From Planococcus kocurii (lineage in GTDB: Bacteria > Bacillota > Bacilli > Bacillales_A > Planococcaceae), in contig NZ_CP013661.2 of assembly GCF_001465835.2 (NCBI RefSeq), positions 3,402,501 through 3,466,500 on the forward strand: a stretch of 64,000 nucleotides of DNA, written 5' to 3'. Position numbers and translations under genes: made by a program. The notes beneath the pieces were generated by a model that ran no database searches, was not told the origin of the DNA, and saw only the letters and a program-made list of their open reading frames with translations. The first letter of the stretch is position 1. Every line of letters starts with the position of its first letter. Below are positions 25,668 to 34,985 of this stretch, one piece after another.

Positions 25668-26651
25668 ATGAATGTTTCAAAAGCTAGAATTACAGCTATC
25701 GGTTCATATGTACCTGATAAGAAGCTGACAAATCACGATTTAGAAGAAATGATAGAAACCAATGATGAATGGATTGTCCAACGGACTGGGATAAAAGAGC
25801 GTCGTATTGCGTTAGATACTGAATTTACCAGCGATATTAGTGTTAAAGCTGTGGAAAACTTAATCGAACGTTATGAAAAATCGCTAGATGATGTTGATAT
25901 GGTCATTGTCTGTACGATGACACCGGATTTTAAAACACCAAGTGTCTCTGCACTAGTGCAAGCTAAGTTAGGTATAAAAAATACGGGAGCCATTGACTTG
26001 AATGCAGCATGTTCCGGATTTGCCTATGGTCTTCACATTGCCAACGGTTTGATTACTTCGGGGTTGAACAAAAAGATATTGGTGATCGGAGCAGAAACCT
26101 TCTCTAAAATTCTAGATTATAGCGATCGTTCCACGTGTATCTTATTTGGAGATGGTGGTGGTGCTGTTTTGGTTGAGTTTGATGAAGAAAATCCAAGCTT
26201 TATTGATGTGCACATGGGAACTAACGGAGAGCTTGCACACAATCTTTACTGCACGGATCTTTCCAATCAAATGTTTGGGAATGAGTTGGCAGTCAATGGC
26301 TTTGTAAATCAAAATGGACGCGAAGTTTATAAGTGGGCAGTCAACACGGTGCCAAAAGGCATTAAAGCATTGCTGGAAAAAGCACAATTTGAAACGACCG
26401 ATGTGGATTGGTTCGTGCCGCATAGCGCAAATCTTCGAATTATCGAGTCGATTTGCAGTAGGACCGGTCTGCCGCTTGAGCAAACAATTTACAGCCTTGA
26501 ATATTACGGCAACACTTCTGCAGCTTCGATTCCATTGTCGCTAGACAAAGGCGTAAAAGAAGGCAAAATCAAAACTAATGACAAAATGTTGCTTTACGGT
26601 TTTGGTGGAGGCTTAACGCATGCGGGTATGTTGATTAATTGGACGATTTAA
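25668..26651 (+). CDS. fabH: 3-oxoacyl-ACP synthase III (FabH)
   Basis: A 327-aa FabH that condenses a short acyl-CoA primer with malonyl-ACP to begin fatty acid synthesis. The Cys-His-Asn triad is intact: C115 in AACSGF, H252 in PHSAN, N282 in GNTSAAS. The ATG at 25668 is chosen because AGAGGGAG lies eight bases upstream; a GTG at 25659 and an ATG at 25662 overlap or crowd that site. There is no fabF next to it, so this is likely a second, stand-alone FabHB-type enzyme, which in Bacillales prefers branched primers. Confidence 0.92.
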   Translation: MNVSKARITAIGSYVPDKKLTNHDLEEMIETNDEWIVQRTGIKERRIALDTEFTSDISVKAVENLIERYEKSLDDVDMVIVCTMTPDFKTPSVSALVQAKLGIKNTGAIDLNAACSGFAYGLHIANGLITSGLNKKILVIGAETFSKILDYSDRSTCILFGDGGGAVLVEFDEENPSFIDVHMGTNGELAHNLYCTDLSNQMFGNELAVNGFVNQNGREVYKWAVNTVPKGIKALLEKAQFETTDVDWFVPHSANLRIIESICSRTGLPLEQTIYSLEYYGNTSAASIPLSLDKGVKEGKIKTNDKMLLYGFGGGLTHAGMLINWTI

Positions 26652-26814
26652 TGGTTTGAAAATAGAATAATAAATTCGCTCTGTACGGATGCTTTAGGTT
26701 CGTGGAATGTAGATTGTGTAGCTATCGCTATCTAACATCGCAGAGTCTATTGGCAAAGAGCATCGCTTTAGTTTCATTTCAATAGATAAAATTAATTCAG
26801 GACGTTATTACTAA

Positions 26815-26862
26815 CTAAAAAACAGCTACCCAATTTTCAAAAATTGGGTAGCTGTTTTTTAG
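26815..26862. terminator. Strong bidirectional terminator
   Basis: A nearly perfect 23-bp hairpin with A6 and T6 flanks between the converging fabH and gntR-type genes. Confidence 0.92.
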
Positions 26863-26879
26863 TTAAATGAGATTTTTCT

Positions 26880-27590
26880 TTATCTATTAGGCTCAACTTC
26901 GAATTCTGGGTTAATAAGTTTGATTCTCTTAGATAAATGTTGTGTCATCAGCGTTTCTGCTAACTCTGCTTCATGAGCAATTATCGCTTCTGCAATTGTA
27001 ATGTGTGAATGAATGTTCTCTTCTTTTGTTTTTAGATTACTATACTTGTTAAATTCGGAGTAAAGAGAAGTCTTTAATTGGTTGAGCAAGCTGCAGATCA
27101 AGTCGAAGCACCAAGGGTTATTGCTATATTTTGCGATTTTCATATGAAGATCAAAATCGTCTTGATAAACTTCCTCGAGATTATGACGGTTTTGCATATC
27201 ATTGACTAATTCTTTTAATTCAATGATTTCATCATCGGTTATCCGTAAAGCGGCATAATACGCAGCTTTAGGTTCAAGGATTAACCTGAATTCAAGAGCT
27301 ACTTCTACAGAAGAATTACTTTTTAACGAATTTAAGAAGCTCATGTTATGAATATTTTCACGAGCTTGCATTGAAACAAACGTTCCAACGCCTGGCTTTG
27401 AATCCAATATTCCAAACGTCTCTAAAATTTTTAATGCTTCTCGTAATATGTTGCGACTGACACTAAAAGATTCTGCTAACTGTAGTTCACCCGGGATTTT
27501 AAGCCCTAAATCCCATTGTTCTTTTTCTATCATTGATACGATTTCATCTATTATTTGATCACTTAAATTAATTTTCTTCATTTTTTTCAT
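26880..27590 (-). CDS. FadR/GntR-family transcriptional regulator
   Basis: A 236-aa regulator. It has an N-terminal winged helix of GntR type (residues about 8-75, with GELQLAESFSVSRNILREALKILETFGILDSKPGVGTFV in overlapping parts) and a C-terminal all-helical FCD ligand-binding domain (residues 100-225). The FCD metal-site residues include an Asp and His pair in DDFDLHMKIA and further His near the end. AAGGGGAG precedes the ATG. It is divergent from the symporter/opine dehydrogenase operon, whose promoter carries a palindrome, so it most likely represses that operon until a substrate such as an opine or amino acid derivative binds. Confidence 0.87.
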   Translation of the reverse strand: MKKMKKINLSDQIIDEIVSMIEKEQWDLGLKIPGELQLAESFSVSRNILREALKILETFGILDSKPGVGTFVSMQARENIHNMSFLNSLKSNSSVEVALEFRLILEPKAAYYAALRITDDEIIELKELVNDMQNRHNLEEVYQDDFDLHMKIAKYSNNPWCFDLICSLLNQLKTSLYSEFNKYSNLKTKEENIHSHITIAEAIIAHEAELAETLMTQHLSKRIKLINPEFEVEPNR

Positions 27591-27797
27591 AATAAACTCC
27601 CCTTAATTTGACTATAGTTTAATTAGTTTAGAAATTTATTAGCCGATTAATTTTAAAAAACCTTTGCTTAGTAGTCTATAATACCATAGTTCTATCGCAT
27701 AACGTACGCCGCATAGGAGGCGTTATTTCAGTGGTGTCTTTGAAGATAGTTAGAAAAATGCTTGAAAAAAAGAAGTTAAAATGTTCTGAAAATAACA

Positions 27798-27830
27798 TTG
27801 ACAACAAGTTCAGTTGTAGTACAATTGAAC
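27798..27830 (+). promoter_or_regulatory. Sigma-A promoter overlapped by a palindromic operator
   Basis: TTGACA (27798-27803) and TACAAT (27820-27825) are 16 bases apart. A 23-bp palindrome (27808-27830; arms GTTCAGTTGTA and TACAATTGAAC, one mismatch) covers the spacer and the -10 box. A repressor bound here would block RNA polymerase; the divergent FadR-type regulator is the obvious candidate. The start point would be near 27832, leaving a leader of about 125 bases. Confidence 0.75.
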
Positions 27831-27955
27831 ACAAGTTAGAAATATATGAAAGGATGATAGCGGTTACACTTATTTTGCATAAATTTTAAACTGAAACTAA
27901 CTAGCTGGCGTTTCTACCTAATTATTCAAACTTAAAGTGAAAGAGGAGGAAAACT

Positions 27956-29398
27956 ATGAACATTACATTGGCAATCATTCTTACCAGTGTCGCTATTATC
28001 ATTGCGACACTGGTACCTACCTATCTCATTAGCAGAAAGAAAAAGGCTACTGCAGATGACTGGGCAATAGCAAATAGAGAATTACCCATCTATGTCGTTG
28101 TCGGAACTCAATTTGCAAGTGTAATTGGAGGTGGCGTACTCGTAGGGCATTTAGCAAATGCTTATACGAATGGAATCGGAATTGTGATTTACGGCATACT
28201 TATGGTGACACCTTTTCTTCTTCTTGCTTTTTTAGCGAAATGGATGAGGAAAAATCAGTTTTCTACCATTCCAGATATTTTTAAGAAGTTGTCAAATAAC
28301 AATAAGTTTATTATTATCCTTGCTTCTATAATGACCATGCTCTTTCCGTTTGGATGGATTACGTCACAAATAACAGCTTTTGGAAGTATTTATGCAGAGT
28401 TAACCGGAATAAATTATACAGCCCTTTGCATTGTTTTTGCGTTAGTAAGTTTATTGTTTATCATGCCTGCAGGGCTTAAAACAGTAGCTTGGACCGACTT
28501 TATATTTGCTTGCTTCATGGTAGTCATGTTAATCATTACCGCAGTTTATGGTACTAAATTAGCTGGCGGATTCACAGGGATTGCATCTAATGTAGAGCCT
28601 AACTTAATATCTCTTTCAGATTCTTTCCAAAAAATCGGTCTTGCTACTATCCTTTTGTGGTTGTTTGCGATTTTGCCAGGTGGGTTGACCAACCAATTGT
28701 ACTATCAGCGAATTTGTGCAATTAAAGATGAAAAACAAGTAAACAAAAGTTTGATTTTATCCGCAATCGTCTCGTTTGTCGGATTTTTATGGGCGGTATA
28801 CATGGGCGTAACTATTCAATCAATCAACCCGGCAATAGAAGCTAGTGCAGCTACAGGATGGTTTATGAGTCAGTTACCGCTGGTCTTATTGGCAGGTTTT
28901 GCAGGATTAATATTTGCGACGATGATGTCTACTGTAAGTAGTGCCGTACAATCAATTGTAGTGAACATTTCACGTGACATTGTGAATGTGGTAAAGCCAG
29001 GCATGAATGAAAAGCAAATCCTCAACTTGTCACGAATATTTTCGGTGATTACTGTTGCTGTAGCTTTAGTGATGTGTTTGATTTTTACAGATACATTAAC
29101 ATGGCTCGTGGCTACTGCCGGATTTTCTGCTGCTACTTTACTATGTCCAATATTTGTTGGTTTTATCCTCAAAGAGAAAAACTTCCTTACGAATTTTGGG
29201 ATTGGTCTCAGCATGATCATGGGTATTGTGGGTGCGTCCATTGGCTTAATGCTCGATACCATATTCAACTACGCAATCATTGGAATTCTCTTTTCTTTAG
29301 CGGGCTTACTAGTGGGAAGTGCCGTTACCAGGAAAAACTATAACTATCAAAGACGGAATATTGAGACAGAAGAACGTATATTAAAGGAGGAATATTAA
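27956..29398 (+). CDS. Sodium/solute symporter (SSS family)
   Basis: A 480-aa membrane protein with about 13 transmembrane helices, matching the SSS/LeuT-fold family (QFASVIGGGVLVGHLANAY early; PGGLTNQLYYQRICAIKDEKQ; FAGLIFATMMSTVSSAVQSI carrying the usual Ser residues of the sodium site). It probably imports an organic acid or amino acid derivative with Na+. AAGAGGAGGAAAACT precedes the ATG. The opine-dehydrogenase-like gene begins directly after the TAA, so they are co-transcribed from the palindrome-covered promoter. The substrate is likely the one metabolised by that enzyme, an inference from context. Confidence 0.88.
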   Translation: MNITLAIILTSVAIIIATLVPTYLISRKKKATADDWAIANRELPIYVVVGTQFASVIGGGVLVGHLANAYTNGIGIVIYGILMVTPFLLLAFLAKWMRKNQFSTIPDIFKKLSNNNKFIIILASIMTMLFPFGWITSQITAFGSIYAELTGINYTALCIVFALVSLLFIMPAGLKTVAWTDFIFACFMVVMLIITAVYGTKLAGGFTGIASNVEPNLISLSDSFQKIGLATILLWLFAILPGGLTNQLYYQRICAIKDEKQVNKSLILSAIVSFVGFLWAVYMGVTIQSINPAIEASAATGWFMSQLPLVLLAGFAGLIFATMMSTVSSAVQSIVVNISRDIVNVVKPGMNEKQILNLSRIFSVITVAVALVMCLIFTDTLTWLVATAGFSAATLLCPIFVGFILKEKNFLTNFGIGLSMIMGIVGASIGLMLDTIFNYAIIGILFSLAGLLVGSAVTRKNYNYQRRNIETEERILKEEY

Positions 29399-30493
29399 AT
29401 GAATAACAAGATTGCGATTATAGGTGCTGGAAACGGTGGACAAGCTTTTGCAGGGTATTTGGCATTACAAGGTGCTTCGGTAAAAATATACGATGTTTTC
29501 CAATCTACAATTGATAAATTAAACGAACTTGGTGGAGTTCAAATTGAAGGAAATTCAAAATATACAGGGTTTGGGAAAATAATTAAAGCCAGTACAAACC
29601 TGCAGGAAGTAATGGAGGGCGCAGACATAATTTTAATTGTACTGCCCTCTACTTATCATAAAGATATGGCTATTAAAATGGGGCCGTATTTAGAAGATAA
29701 TCAGATAGTTATTTTAAATCCACACGCTTCTTTAGGACCTATAGAATTTAAAAAGACACTTGATGACTGTGGATGCTCTGCTGATGTAGTTATTGGATGT
29801 ACATCTTCCTTGCTTTTTGCTTGTCGTGCTATAGAAGTTGGCCACGTAGTTGTTGCAGGACAAAAGCAGTATTTAACAATGGCAGCGTATCCTTCTTCTA
29901 AAAACAAGTTGTTAGAGGATGCGTTTGCAAAACTAATTCCTGAATATCATATTGTTGATGATGTCATTCGAATAAGCTTAGATAATATCAATGCTTTTGT
30001 ACATCCTACTCCAACGATTTTAAATACAGGTAGAATTGAAGGGCAAGTACCTTTTGAATACTATCTTGATTGCACGCCTGCTCAAGGTCGTTACATTGAT
30101 GCTCTCGATCAAGAAAGAATGGCATTGGCTGCGGCCTTTGATTTACATACCGTAATGCCTTTGACAGAGTTATACAAAAAGATGTACAGAACACATGGAG
30201 AAAATATGTATGAAATTTTAACTAATAATGAAGATTTGAAAGGAATAATGGGACAAACCACTTTAGAAACTAGGTACTTAACGGAGGATATTCCGTATTC
30301 ACTAGTTGCGCTTCAATCGCTCGGAAAAATTGCTAATGTTCCTACACCTTGTATAGATGCAATGATTACGGTTGGCCGAGTGCTAGTTCCTGGTATGGAA
30401 TCTGGTCGAACACTTGAAAATCTTGGGTTAGAAGGGGTTACGAAAGAAGAATTTTCTGAAATTTGTAGAATGACTGTTGTAGAATTAGTGTGA
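29399..30493 (+). CDS. Opine dehydrogenase-like NAD(P)-dependent enzyme
   Basis: A 364-aa enzyme. The N-terminal Rossmann fold starts IAIIGAGNGGQAFAGYLA (dinucleotide motif GxGNxG). The C-terminal part matches the octopine/nopaline dehydrogenase domain, with NINAFVHPTPTILNTGRIE containing the conserved His, and LDQERMALAAAF. Such enzymes reversibly couple an amino acid to a 2-oxo acid, or split the opine. AAAGGAGGAATATTAA precedes the ATG, overlapping the symporter end. With the symporter and FadR-type repressor it forms a compact uptake and breakdown unit. The direction and exact substrate are unknown. Confidence 0.85.
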   Translation: MNNKIAIIGAGNGGQAFAGYLALQGASVKIYDVFQSTIDKLNELGGVQIEGNSKYTGFGKIIKASTNLQEVMEGADIILIVLPSTYHKDMAIKMGPYLEDNQIVILNPHASLGPIEFKKTLDDCGCSADVVIGCTSSLLFACRAIEVGHVVVAGQKQYLTMAAYPSSKNKLLEDAFAKLIPEYHIVDDVIRISLDNINAFVHPTPTILNTGRIEGQVPFEYYLDCTPAQGRYIDALDQERMALAAAFDLHTVMPLTELYKKMYRTHGENMYEILTNNEDLKGIMGQTTLETRYLTEDIPYSLVALQSLGKIANVPTPCIDAMITVGRVLVPGMESGRTLENLGLEGVTKEEFSEICRMTVVELV

Positions 30494-30549
30494 AACATGA
30501 CAGAAGATTAGTTGGAAAGATAAATTTTTCAGAACTAAATAGCAATAAG

Positions 30550-30580
30550 AAAGTTCAAACTACAATAGTTTGGACTTTTT
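30550..30580 (+). terminator. Intrinsic terminator of the symporter/dehydrogenase operon
   Basis: AAAGTTCAAACTA pairs with TAGTTTGGACTTT and is followed by T. Confidence 0.85.
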
Positions 30581-30583
30581 CAT

Positions 30584-30960
30584 TGTTATTATTTAGTAGA
30601 TTGAGACCCCCTTTTAAGTAGAGAACGAGTTAACTTATTCTGTACATTCAGTTAATGAGAATTTCTTATTTATTATCCGTCTTTCAGTTATCTCGAAATC
30701 GAGGCAAATAAATTGTATTCACAGATAAGGACCCGTAGAATTAGGGGTAGTAACAAGTTCACCTGGCTTTTAGAAAGTGAGTGTATACATTTCTAGCTCA
30801 AAGTATGGATGACGTCATTTCTAATGCCCCCAAAAAATTGTGGAAATTTTGTGTATGACGTTTGCTTTGGTTTGTTTAGGGAAAAAATGACCATAAGGCA
30901 ATGTCCAAATTTTCATTGATAGGTATTGAACGATAAAAAATGTAAAGAAGGTGCATAGAT
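30584..30960. other. Intergenic region, nothing recognised
   Basis: No coding pattern, RNA gene or clear repeat seen. It should contain the promoter of the IDEAL-domain gene. The AAGAAGG before 30961 is a plausible ribosome site. Confidence 0.4.
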
Positions 30961-31284
30961 ATGGGTACGAATAAAACGATTCTGAAAATAAGTGATTGGG
31001 TAAAAGGAAAATCCCGCCACGACGAACTGATTATCGGCTTTATCGATTCTATGGATGTCCTTAAAGAAGCGGTAAATGTGACAGTGGTGGAAAGTGACAA
31101 CGAAGAAATGATTGGCATGACGATCCCGATGTCTGTACATCAAGTAGAAAGCATTCCACAGTCAGTTAATAAAGATGCTGCGCAACTAGACTTCTTAATC
31201 GATTTAGCACTAGCGACGGACGATAAAGAATGGTTCCAAGAATTGTCTGCTCAGTTAAATGCTAAAAAAGAAGCGGTTAACTAA
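30961..31284 (+). CDS. IDEAL-domain protein
   Basis: A 107-aa protein ending in a clear IDEAL domain (LDFLIDLALATDDKEWFQELSAQL, here given as overlapping parts around residues 75-98). The N-terminal part (ILKISDWVKGKSRHDELIIGFID) has a beta-strand pattern. IDEAL proteins are small Firmicutes proteins; some are regulators or adaptors (ComK-region or YpiB-like), and most are uncharacterised. It has its own leader and a strong terminator. Confidence 0.78.
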   Translation: MGTNKTILKISDWVKGKSRHDELIIGFIDSMDVLKEAVNVTVVESDNEEMIGMTIPMSVHQVESIPQSVNKDAAQLDFLIDLALATDDKEWFQELSAQLNAKKEAVN

Positions 31285-31329
31285 AATTCCCATACATTTG
31301 AATGTAAATTTTAACAGTTTAAAACATCA

Positions 31330-31391
31330 ATAGCACTTTAATTCACAAAGCTTTTAGTAGCTAAAAATTGTGGGTTAAGGTGCTATTTTTT
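31330..31391 (+). terminator. Intrinsic terminator
   Basis: A long hairpin from ATAGCACTTTAATTCACAA to its partner TTGTGGGTTAAGGTGCTAT, followed by T6. Confidence 0.9.
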
Positions 31392-31455
31392 AGCATTTTT
31401 TTGGAAAATTGAACTTATTCTATTTTTGAACGTTATTAATCAAGAGGTGTTGAAT

Positions 31456-31821
31456 ATGAAAAAAGGTTTAGTTATTGGAGTAGCAAGTTCAATAGTCATT
31501 GCAGCGCTCTTTGGATATGTAGTTTACTGGGCTTTTTTTGATATGCAGCGTTTGCCTGAAGGTGAATTTTTGACGGAATCTGTATCACCAAATGGCGCGT
31601 ATACTATACGTGCCTATGTGACAAACGGTGGAGCAACTGTGGCCTATGCTATTAGAGGAGAGTTGGTTTTCAACGAAGAGAATAAAAAAGATGAAAATAT
31701 CTACTGGAATTACAGAGAGGATTCTGCAACGATACAATGGGTTGATGAAGATACGGTAGATATTAACGGACACTTATTGCGTGTTCCAAAAGAAAAGTAT
31801 GATTTCAGAAATGAGCAATAA
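31456..31821 (+). CDS. DUF5412-like small membrane-anchored protein
   Basis: A 121-aa protein with one N-terminal membrane helix (about residues 5-28) and a small extracytoplasmic beta domain (SPNGAYTIRAYVTNGGATVAY). It fits DUF5412 (YfjL-like), in which S-P-N-G-x-Y-x-I-x-A-Y is typical; the function is unknown. The ATG at 31456 follows AGAGGTG; an in-frame ATG-like extension to 31426 has no ribosome site. Confidence 0.7.
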   Translation: MKKGLVIGVASSIVIAALFGYVVYWAFFDMQRLPEGEFLTESVSPNGAYTIRAYVTNGGATVAYAIRGELVFNEENKKDENIYWNYREDSATIQWVDEDTVDINGHLLRVPKEKYDFRNEQ

Positions 31822-32177
31822 ACTAGATAATTAGAATTGTTTCTAGGATAGTGTTTAGAACGGTTGAGTTACTCGGGGCTTAGCTAAAATAGTACTGTGT
31901 ACTTTTCCTTCAGTAAATCTGCATACTTATTTCTTTAGTAGGAATAGTGCGTCTAATTATATTTGACCTCATACACTGTGCAATCTATAGTTACTATATA
32001 AGGTAATAACTAGCAGAATCTAGCTCTACCTATAGACTGTCTTTTGCGTTCCTTCGGCTTATACAAAGCGATTCTTAACACTAGTTTAACAATTACTCTA
32101 AGAAAATGTTCTATACTACTAAACAGGTAGTACATAAAAATAGGTAAGTCGAATAAAAAAACTGAGGGGGAAACAGA
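31822..32177. other. Intergenic region before the iron-type ABC operon
   Basis: About 355 bases without coding pattern. It must carry the promoter of the ABC operon. I looked for a Fur-type inverted repeat (GATAATnATTATC) and did not find a convincing one. GAGGGGGAAACAG is the ribosome site of the next gene. Confidence 0.45.
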
Positions 32178-33206
32178 ATGAAGAAATTTTTTTACGGTTC
32201 GGCGACAGTGTGTTTAGTAACCGTTCTTGCAGCTTGTGGCAGCGAAGAGAGTGGAACAGATTCAAAAGCAGGAATAGCAGGCGAAGGCGTCTCGGGTACT
32301 TTGGATTTTTATACATCCCAGCCGGATGCGGATGCGCAAGGTTTAGTTGATGCTTTTAAAGCGCAAAATCCCGATGTCAATGTTAGTATTTTTCGTTCCG
32401 GAACAGAGGAAGTTGTGTCAAAAATCCAAGCAGAAAATCAAGGTGGTAATATTCAAGCAGACGTACTGTTAGTCGCAGATTCGGTAACTTTTGAGAGCTT
32501 TAAAGCAGACGATCTATTACTGAACTATAAGTCACCAGAAACAGAATCCCTCGATCAATCATTTGTTGATCCGGATGGTACGTATGCAGGAACTAAAATC
32601 ATGGCTACAGGTTTGATTGTAAATACCAATGATGTGACAGAGCTTCCTACGAGCTGGACTGACTTGACTGACGAGCCGACGAGCGGACAAGCTGTTATGC
32701 CAAGTCCACTTTATTCTGGAGCAGCTGCTTATAATTTAGGTGTCATGACGCGTCAAGATAGTCTTGGCTGGGAGTTTTATGAAGCACTTCAAGATAATGA
32801 TATCACCATCACACAAGGCAATGGCGCAGTGCTAGAAAGTGTCGCGACTGGTGAGAAGAAGTATGGCATGATTGTTGACTTTTTAGCCGCGCGCGCTAAA
32901 AATGACGGATCTCCAGTAGAATTAGTTTATCCAGAAGAAGGCGTTCCGGTTATTACCGAACCGGTTGGCATACTAGCCAATACTGAAAATGAAGAAGCCT
33001 CGAAAGCATTTGTTGATTTTATTCTTTCAGAAGAAGGTCAGAAATTAGCTTCACAGCAAGGCTACACACCAATTCGTGAAGGCATAGATGCACCTGAAGG
33101 TTTAAAAACACTAGATGAAATGACTATTTTGGACGCTGAAGCGGTGGAACTACTGGAAACACGGAGTGATGACAAAACGAAATTCGGAAAGATTTTCGGA
33201 CAATAA
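32178..33206 (+). CDS. ABC transporter substrate-binding lipoprotein (Fe3+/AfuA-type)
   Basis: A 342-aa lipoprotein: signal peptide with lipobox LAAC (Cys about residue 20), then a type 2 periplasmic-binding fold of the ferric/2-aminoethylphosphonate group. Characteristic parts are LDFYTSQPDADAQGLVDAF, ADVLLVADSVTFE, PSPLYSGAAAYN, and a late FVDFILSEEGQKLASQQGYTPIRE. It is the first gene of a three-gene importer with a fused permease and an ATPase. Substrates in this family include ferric iron, phosphonates and thiamine-like compounds; iron is the likeliest, but not proven from sequence. Confidence 0.85.
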   Translation: MKKFFYGSATVCLVTVLAACGSEESGTDSKAGIAGEGVSGTLDFYTSQPDADAQGLVDAFKAQNPDVNVSIFRSGTEEVVSKIQAENQGGNIQADVLLVADSVTFESFKADDLLLNYKSPETESLDQSFVDPDGTYAGTKIMATGLIVNTNDVTELPTSWTDLTDEPTSGQAVMPSPLYSGAAAYNLGVMTRQDSLGWEFYEALQDNDITITQGNGAVLESVATGEKKYGMIVDFLAARAKNDGSPVELVYPEEGVPVITEPVGILANTENEEASKAFVDFILSEEGQKLASQQGYTPIREGIDAPEGLKTLDEMTILDAEAVELLETRSDDKTKFGKIFGQ

Positions 33207-33242
33207 AAACCAACCTGAATTTTGGTGTGAGGAGTTACGAAT

Positions 33243-34985
33243 ATGACAGCAAAACAGCCAATAGATGGGGAGAGAAAAAAGAGGGACTCCTCTTTTTCTC
33301 TCTTTTTTCAACGTAATAACTTGTATAAAATAATCGGTTTGATCGTTATTTTCATCTTCTTCTTATTACCAGTACTACGACTTATTTGGCTAAGCTTTGT
33401 CAATGATGGTTCGGTAACGATGCAATATTACACCGAAGTTCTTAGAGAGCCTGCCACTTGGAAAACGGTGAAAAATACGTTAATTGTCGTTGGAGGTTCA
33501 ACGATTTTGGCTTTGGTGCTCGGTATTTTGTTTTCTTGGCTTGTTGCTTATGTGCAGTTGAGCGGAAAAAGAGCGATGCAGCTATTTATCTTCTTGCCGT
33601 TCGTTATTCCTTCCTATATAACAACACTCGCATGGACACAGTTTTTTAGCGCATCCGGTCCAGTAACAGCGATGTTATCGTGGTTGCCGGGAGAACTCGC
33701 GGCACCAAACTTATACAGTATGAGTGGTATTATTTTATTGCTTGGAATATCGCATTACCCGCTCGTGTATTTGTTCACAGTCAATGTCTTTCGAAAAATC
33801 CCACGTGAATTAGAAGAAGCAGCGGCGACAAGTGGATTATCGAAACAGCGGACATTTTGGAAAGTCGTGTTGCCACTCGCACTGCCAGGTATTGCTAGTG
33901 GTGGCCTAATCGCGTTCTTATCAAATTTGGACAATTTCGGAATTCCAGCATTTCTTGGAACACCTGCAAATATTCGTGTCTTGAGTACGTATATTTATGA
34001 GCAGGTCGTAGGATTCGGTCCTTCTGCTTTTTCGCGTGCAGCCGTTTTATCGGTCATTCTGGGGCTTATTGCACTGCTCGGAACAGTTTTACAATGGTTC
34101 TTGTTGCGCCGTAGCCGTGTCAACGAGACAAACAGAAGTGACTCGACGCCGCGTATCTATTTAACAGCGGGTAAACAAAAGCTAGTAGAAGCTTTATTGT
34201 GGATTTTCCTTCTCGTAACGAGCTTAATGCCCCTGATTACCATGGGTGCATTATCGCTTATTTCGGCTTATGGAGTACCGTTCAAATTGGAAAACTTATC
34301 GCTGCGAAATTACGAATACGTTTTTATGACAGATGTGAAACCCATGTCAGCTTTGTCGAATAGCTTGCAACTGGCCTTGTTTACGATGATTGTTTGTTTA
34401 GTGCTTGGAACGGCTATGGCTTATCTGCGCTTTAAGTATCCAGACTGGAGTACAAAAACAGCGGAGCTGTTTATGACGATTCCATATGCACTACCGGGTA
34501 CTGTTTTTGCGCTATGCATGATTTTCATGTGGCTAGAGCCAGTGCCTGGATGGAATCCAAATATATACGGCACAGTTTGGATTCTATTTATCGCTTATGT
34601 CACACGTTTTCTCGTATTACAAGTTCGAGGAAGCTATACGGCTTTTTTACAAATTGATCCTTCGATGGAAGAAGCGGCACGAACCTCAGGAGCTGCTGGA
34701 TGGGTAAAGTGGCGCCGGATTTTATTGCCATTATTATTTCCAGGAATTCTTAGCGGAGCGCTACTGGTGTTTTTGATGGCACTCACAGAATTAACCGTTT
34801 CAAGTTTGTTGTGGTCGTCTGGCTCTGAAACGGTCGGGGTTGTGATTTTTGGCTACGAGCAAGCTGGTTACTCTACCTACTCGACGGCGTTTTCAACGGT
34901 GCTCGTACTGGGCATCCTACTTGGAGGCGCATTGTTTATGCTGCTTGGTAAGCTGTGGGACAGAAAGGTGCTGAAAAATAAATGA
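33243..34985 (+). CDS. ABC transporter permease, fused dual-domain (FbpB-like)
   Basis: A 580-aa membrane protein with two tandem binding-protein-dependent permease domains and about twelve helices. Each half carries the EAA loop for ATPase contact: RKIPRELEEAAATSGLSKQ near residue 190 and DPSMEEAARTSGAAGW near 475. This duplicated layout is typical of FbpB/SfuB iron permeases and of some phosphonate systems. GAGGAGTTACGAAT precedes the ATG, and the stop overlaps the ATPase start by four bases. Confidence 0.9.
   Translation: MTAKQPIDGERKKRDSSFSLFFQRNNLYKIIGLIVIFIFFLLPVLRLIWLSFVNDGSVTMQYYTEVLREPATWKTVKNTLIVVGGSTILALVLGILFSWLVAYVQLSGKRAMQLFIFLPFVIPSYITTLAWTQFFSASGPVTAMLSWLPGELAAPNLYSMSGIILLLGISHYPLVYLFTVNVFRKIPRELEEAAATSGLSKQRTFWKVVLPLALPGIASGGLIAFLSNLDNFGIPAFLGTPANIRVLSTYIYEQVVGFGPSAFSRAAVLSVILGLIALLGTVLQWFLLRRSRVNETNRSDSTPRIYLTAGKQKLVEALLWIFLLVTSLMPLITMGALSLISAYGVPFKLENLSLRNYEYVFMTDVKPMSALSNSLQLALFTMIVCLVLGTAMAYLRFKYPDWSTKTAELFMTIPYALPGTVFALCMIFMWLEPVPGWNPNIYGTVWILFIAYVTRFLVLQVRGSYTAFLQIDPSMEEAARTSGAAGWVKWRRILLPLLFPGILSGALLVFLMALTELTVSSLLWSSGSETVGVVIFGYEQAGYSTYSTAFSTVLVLGILLGGALFMLLGKLWDRKVLKNK

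Noticed and set aside
32000-32177. Fur box before the iron-type ABC operon
   Set aside because: No convincing GATAAT inverted repeat could be found, so iron regulation is not claimed.
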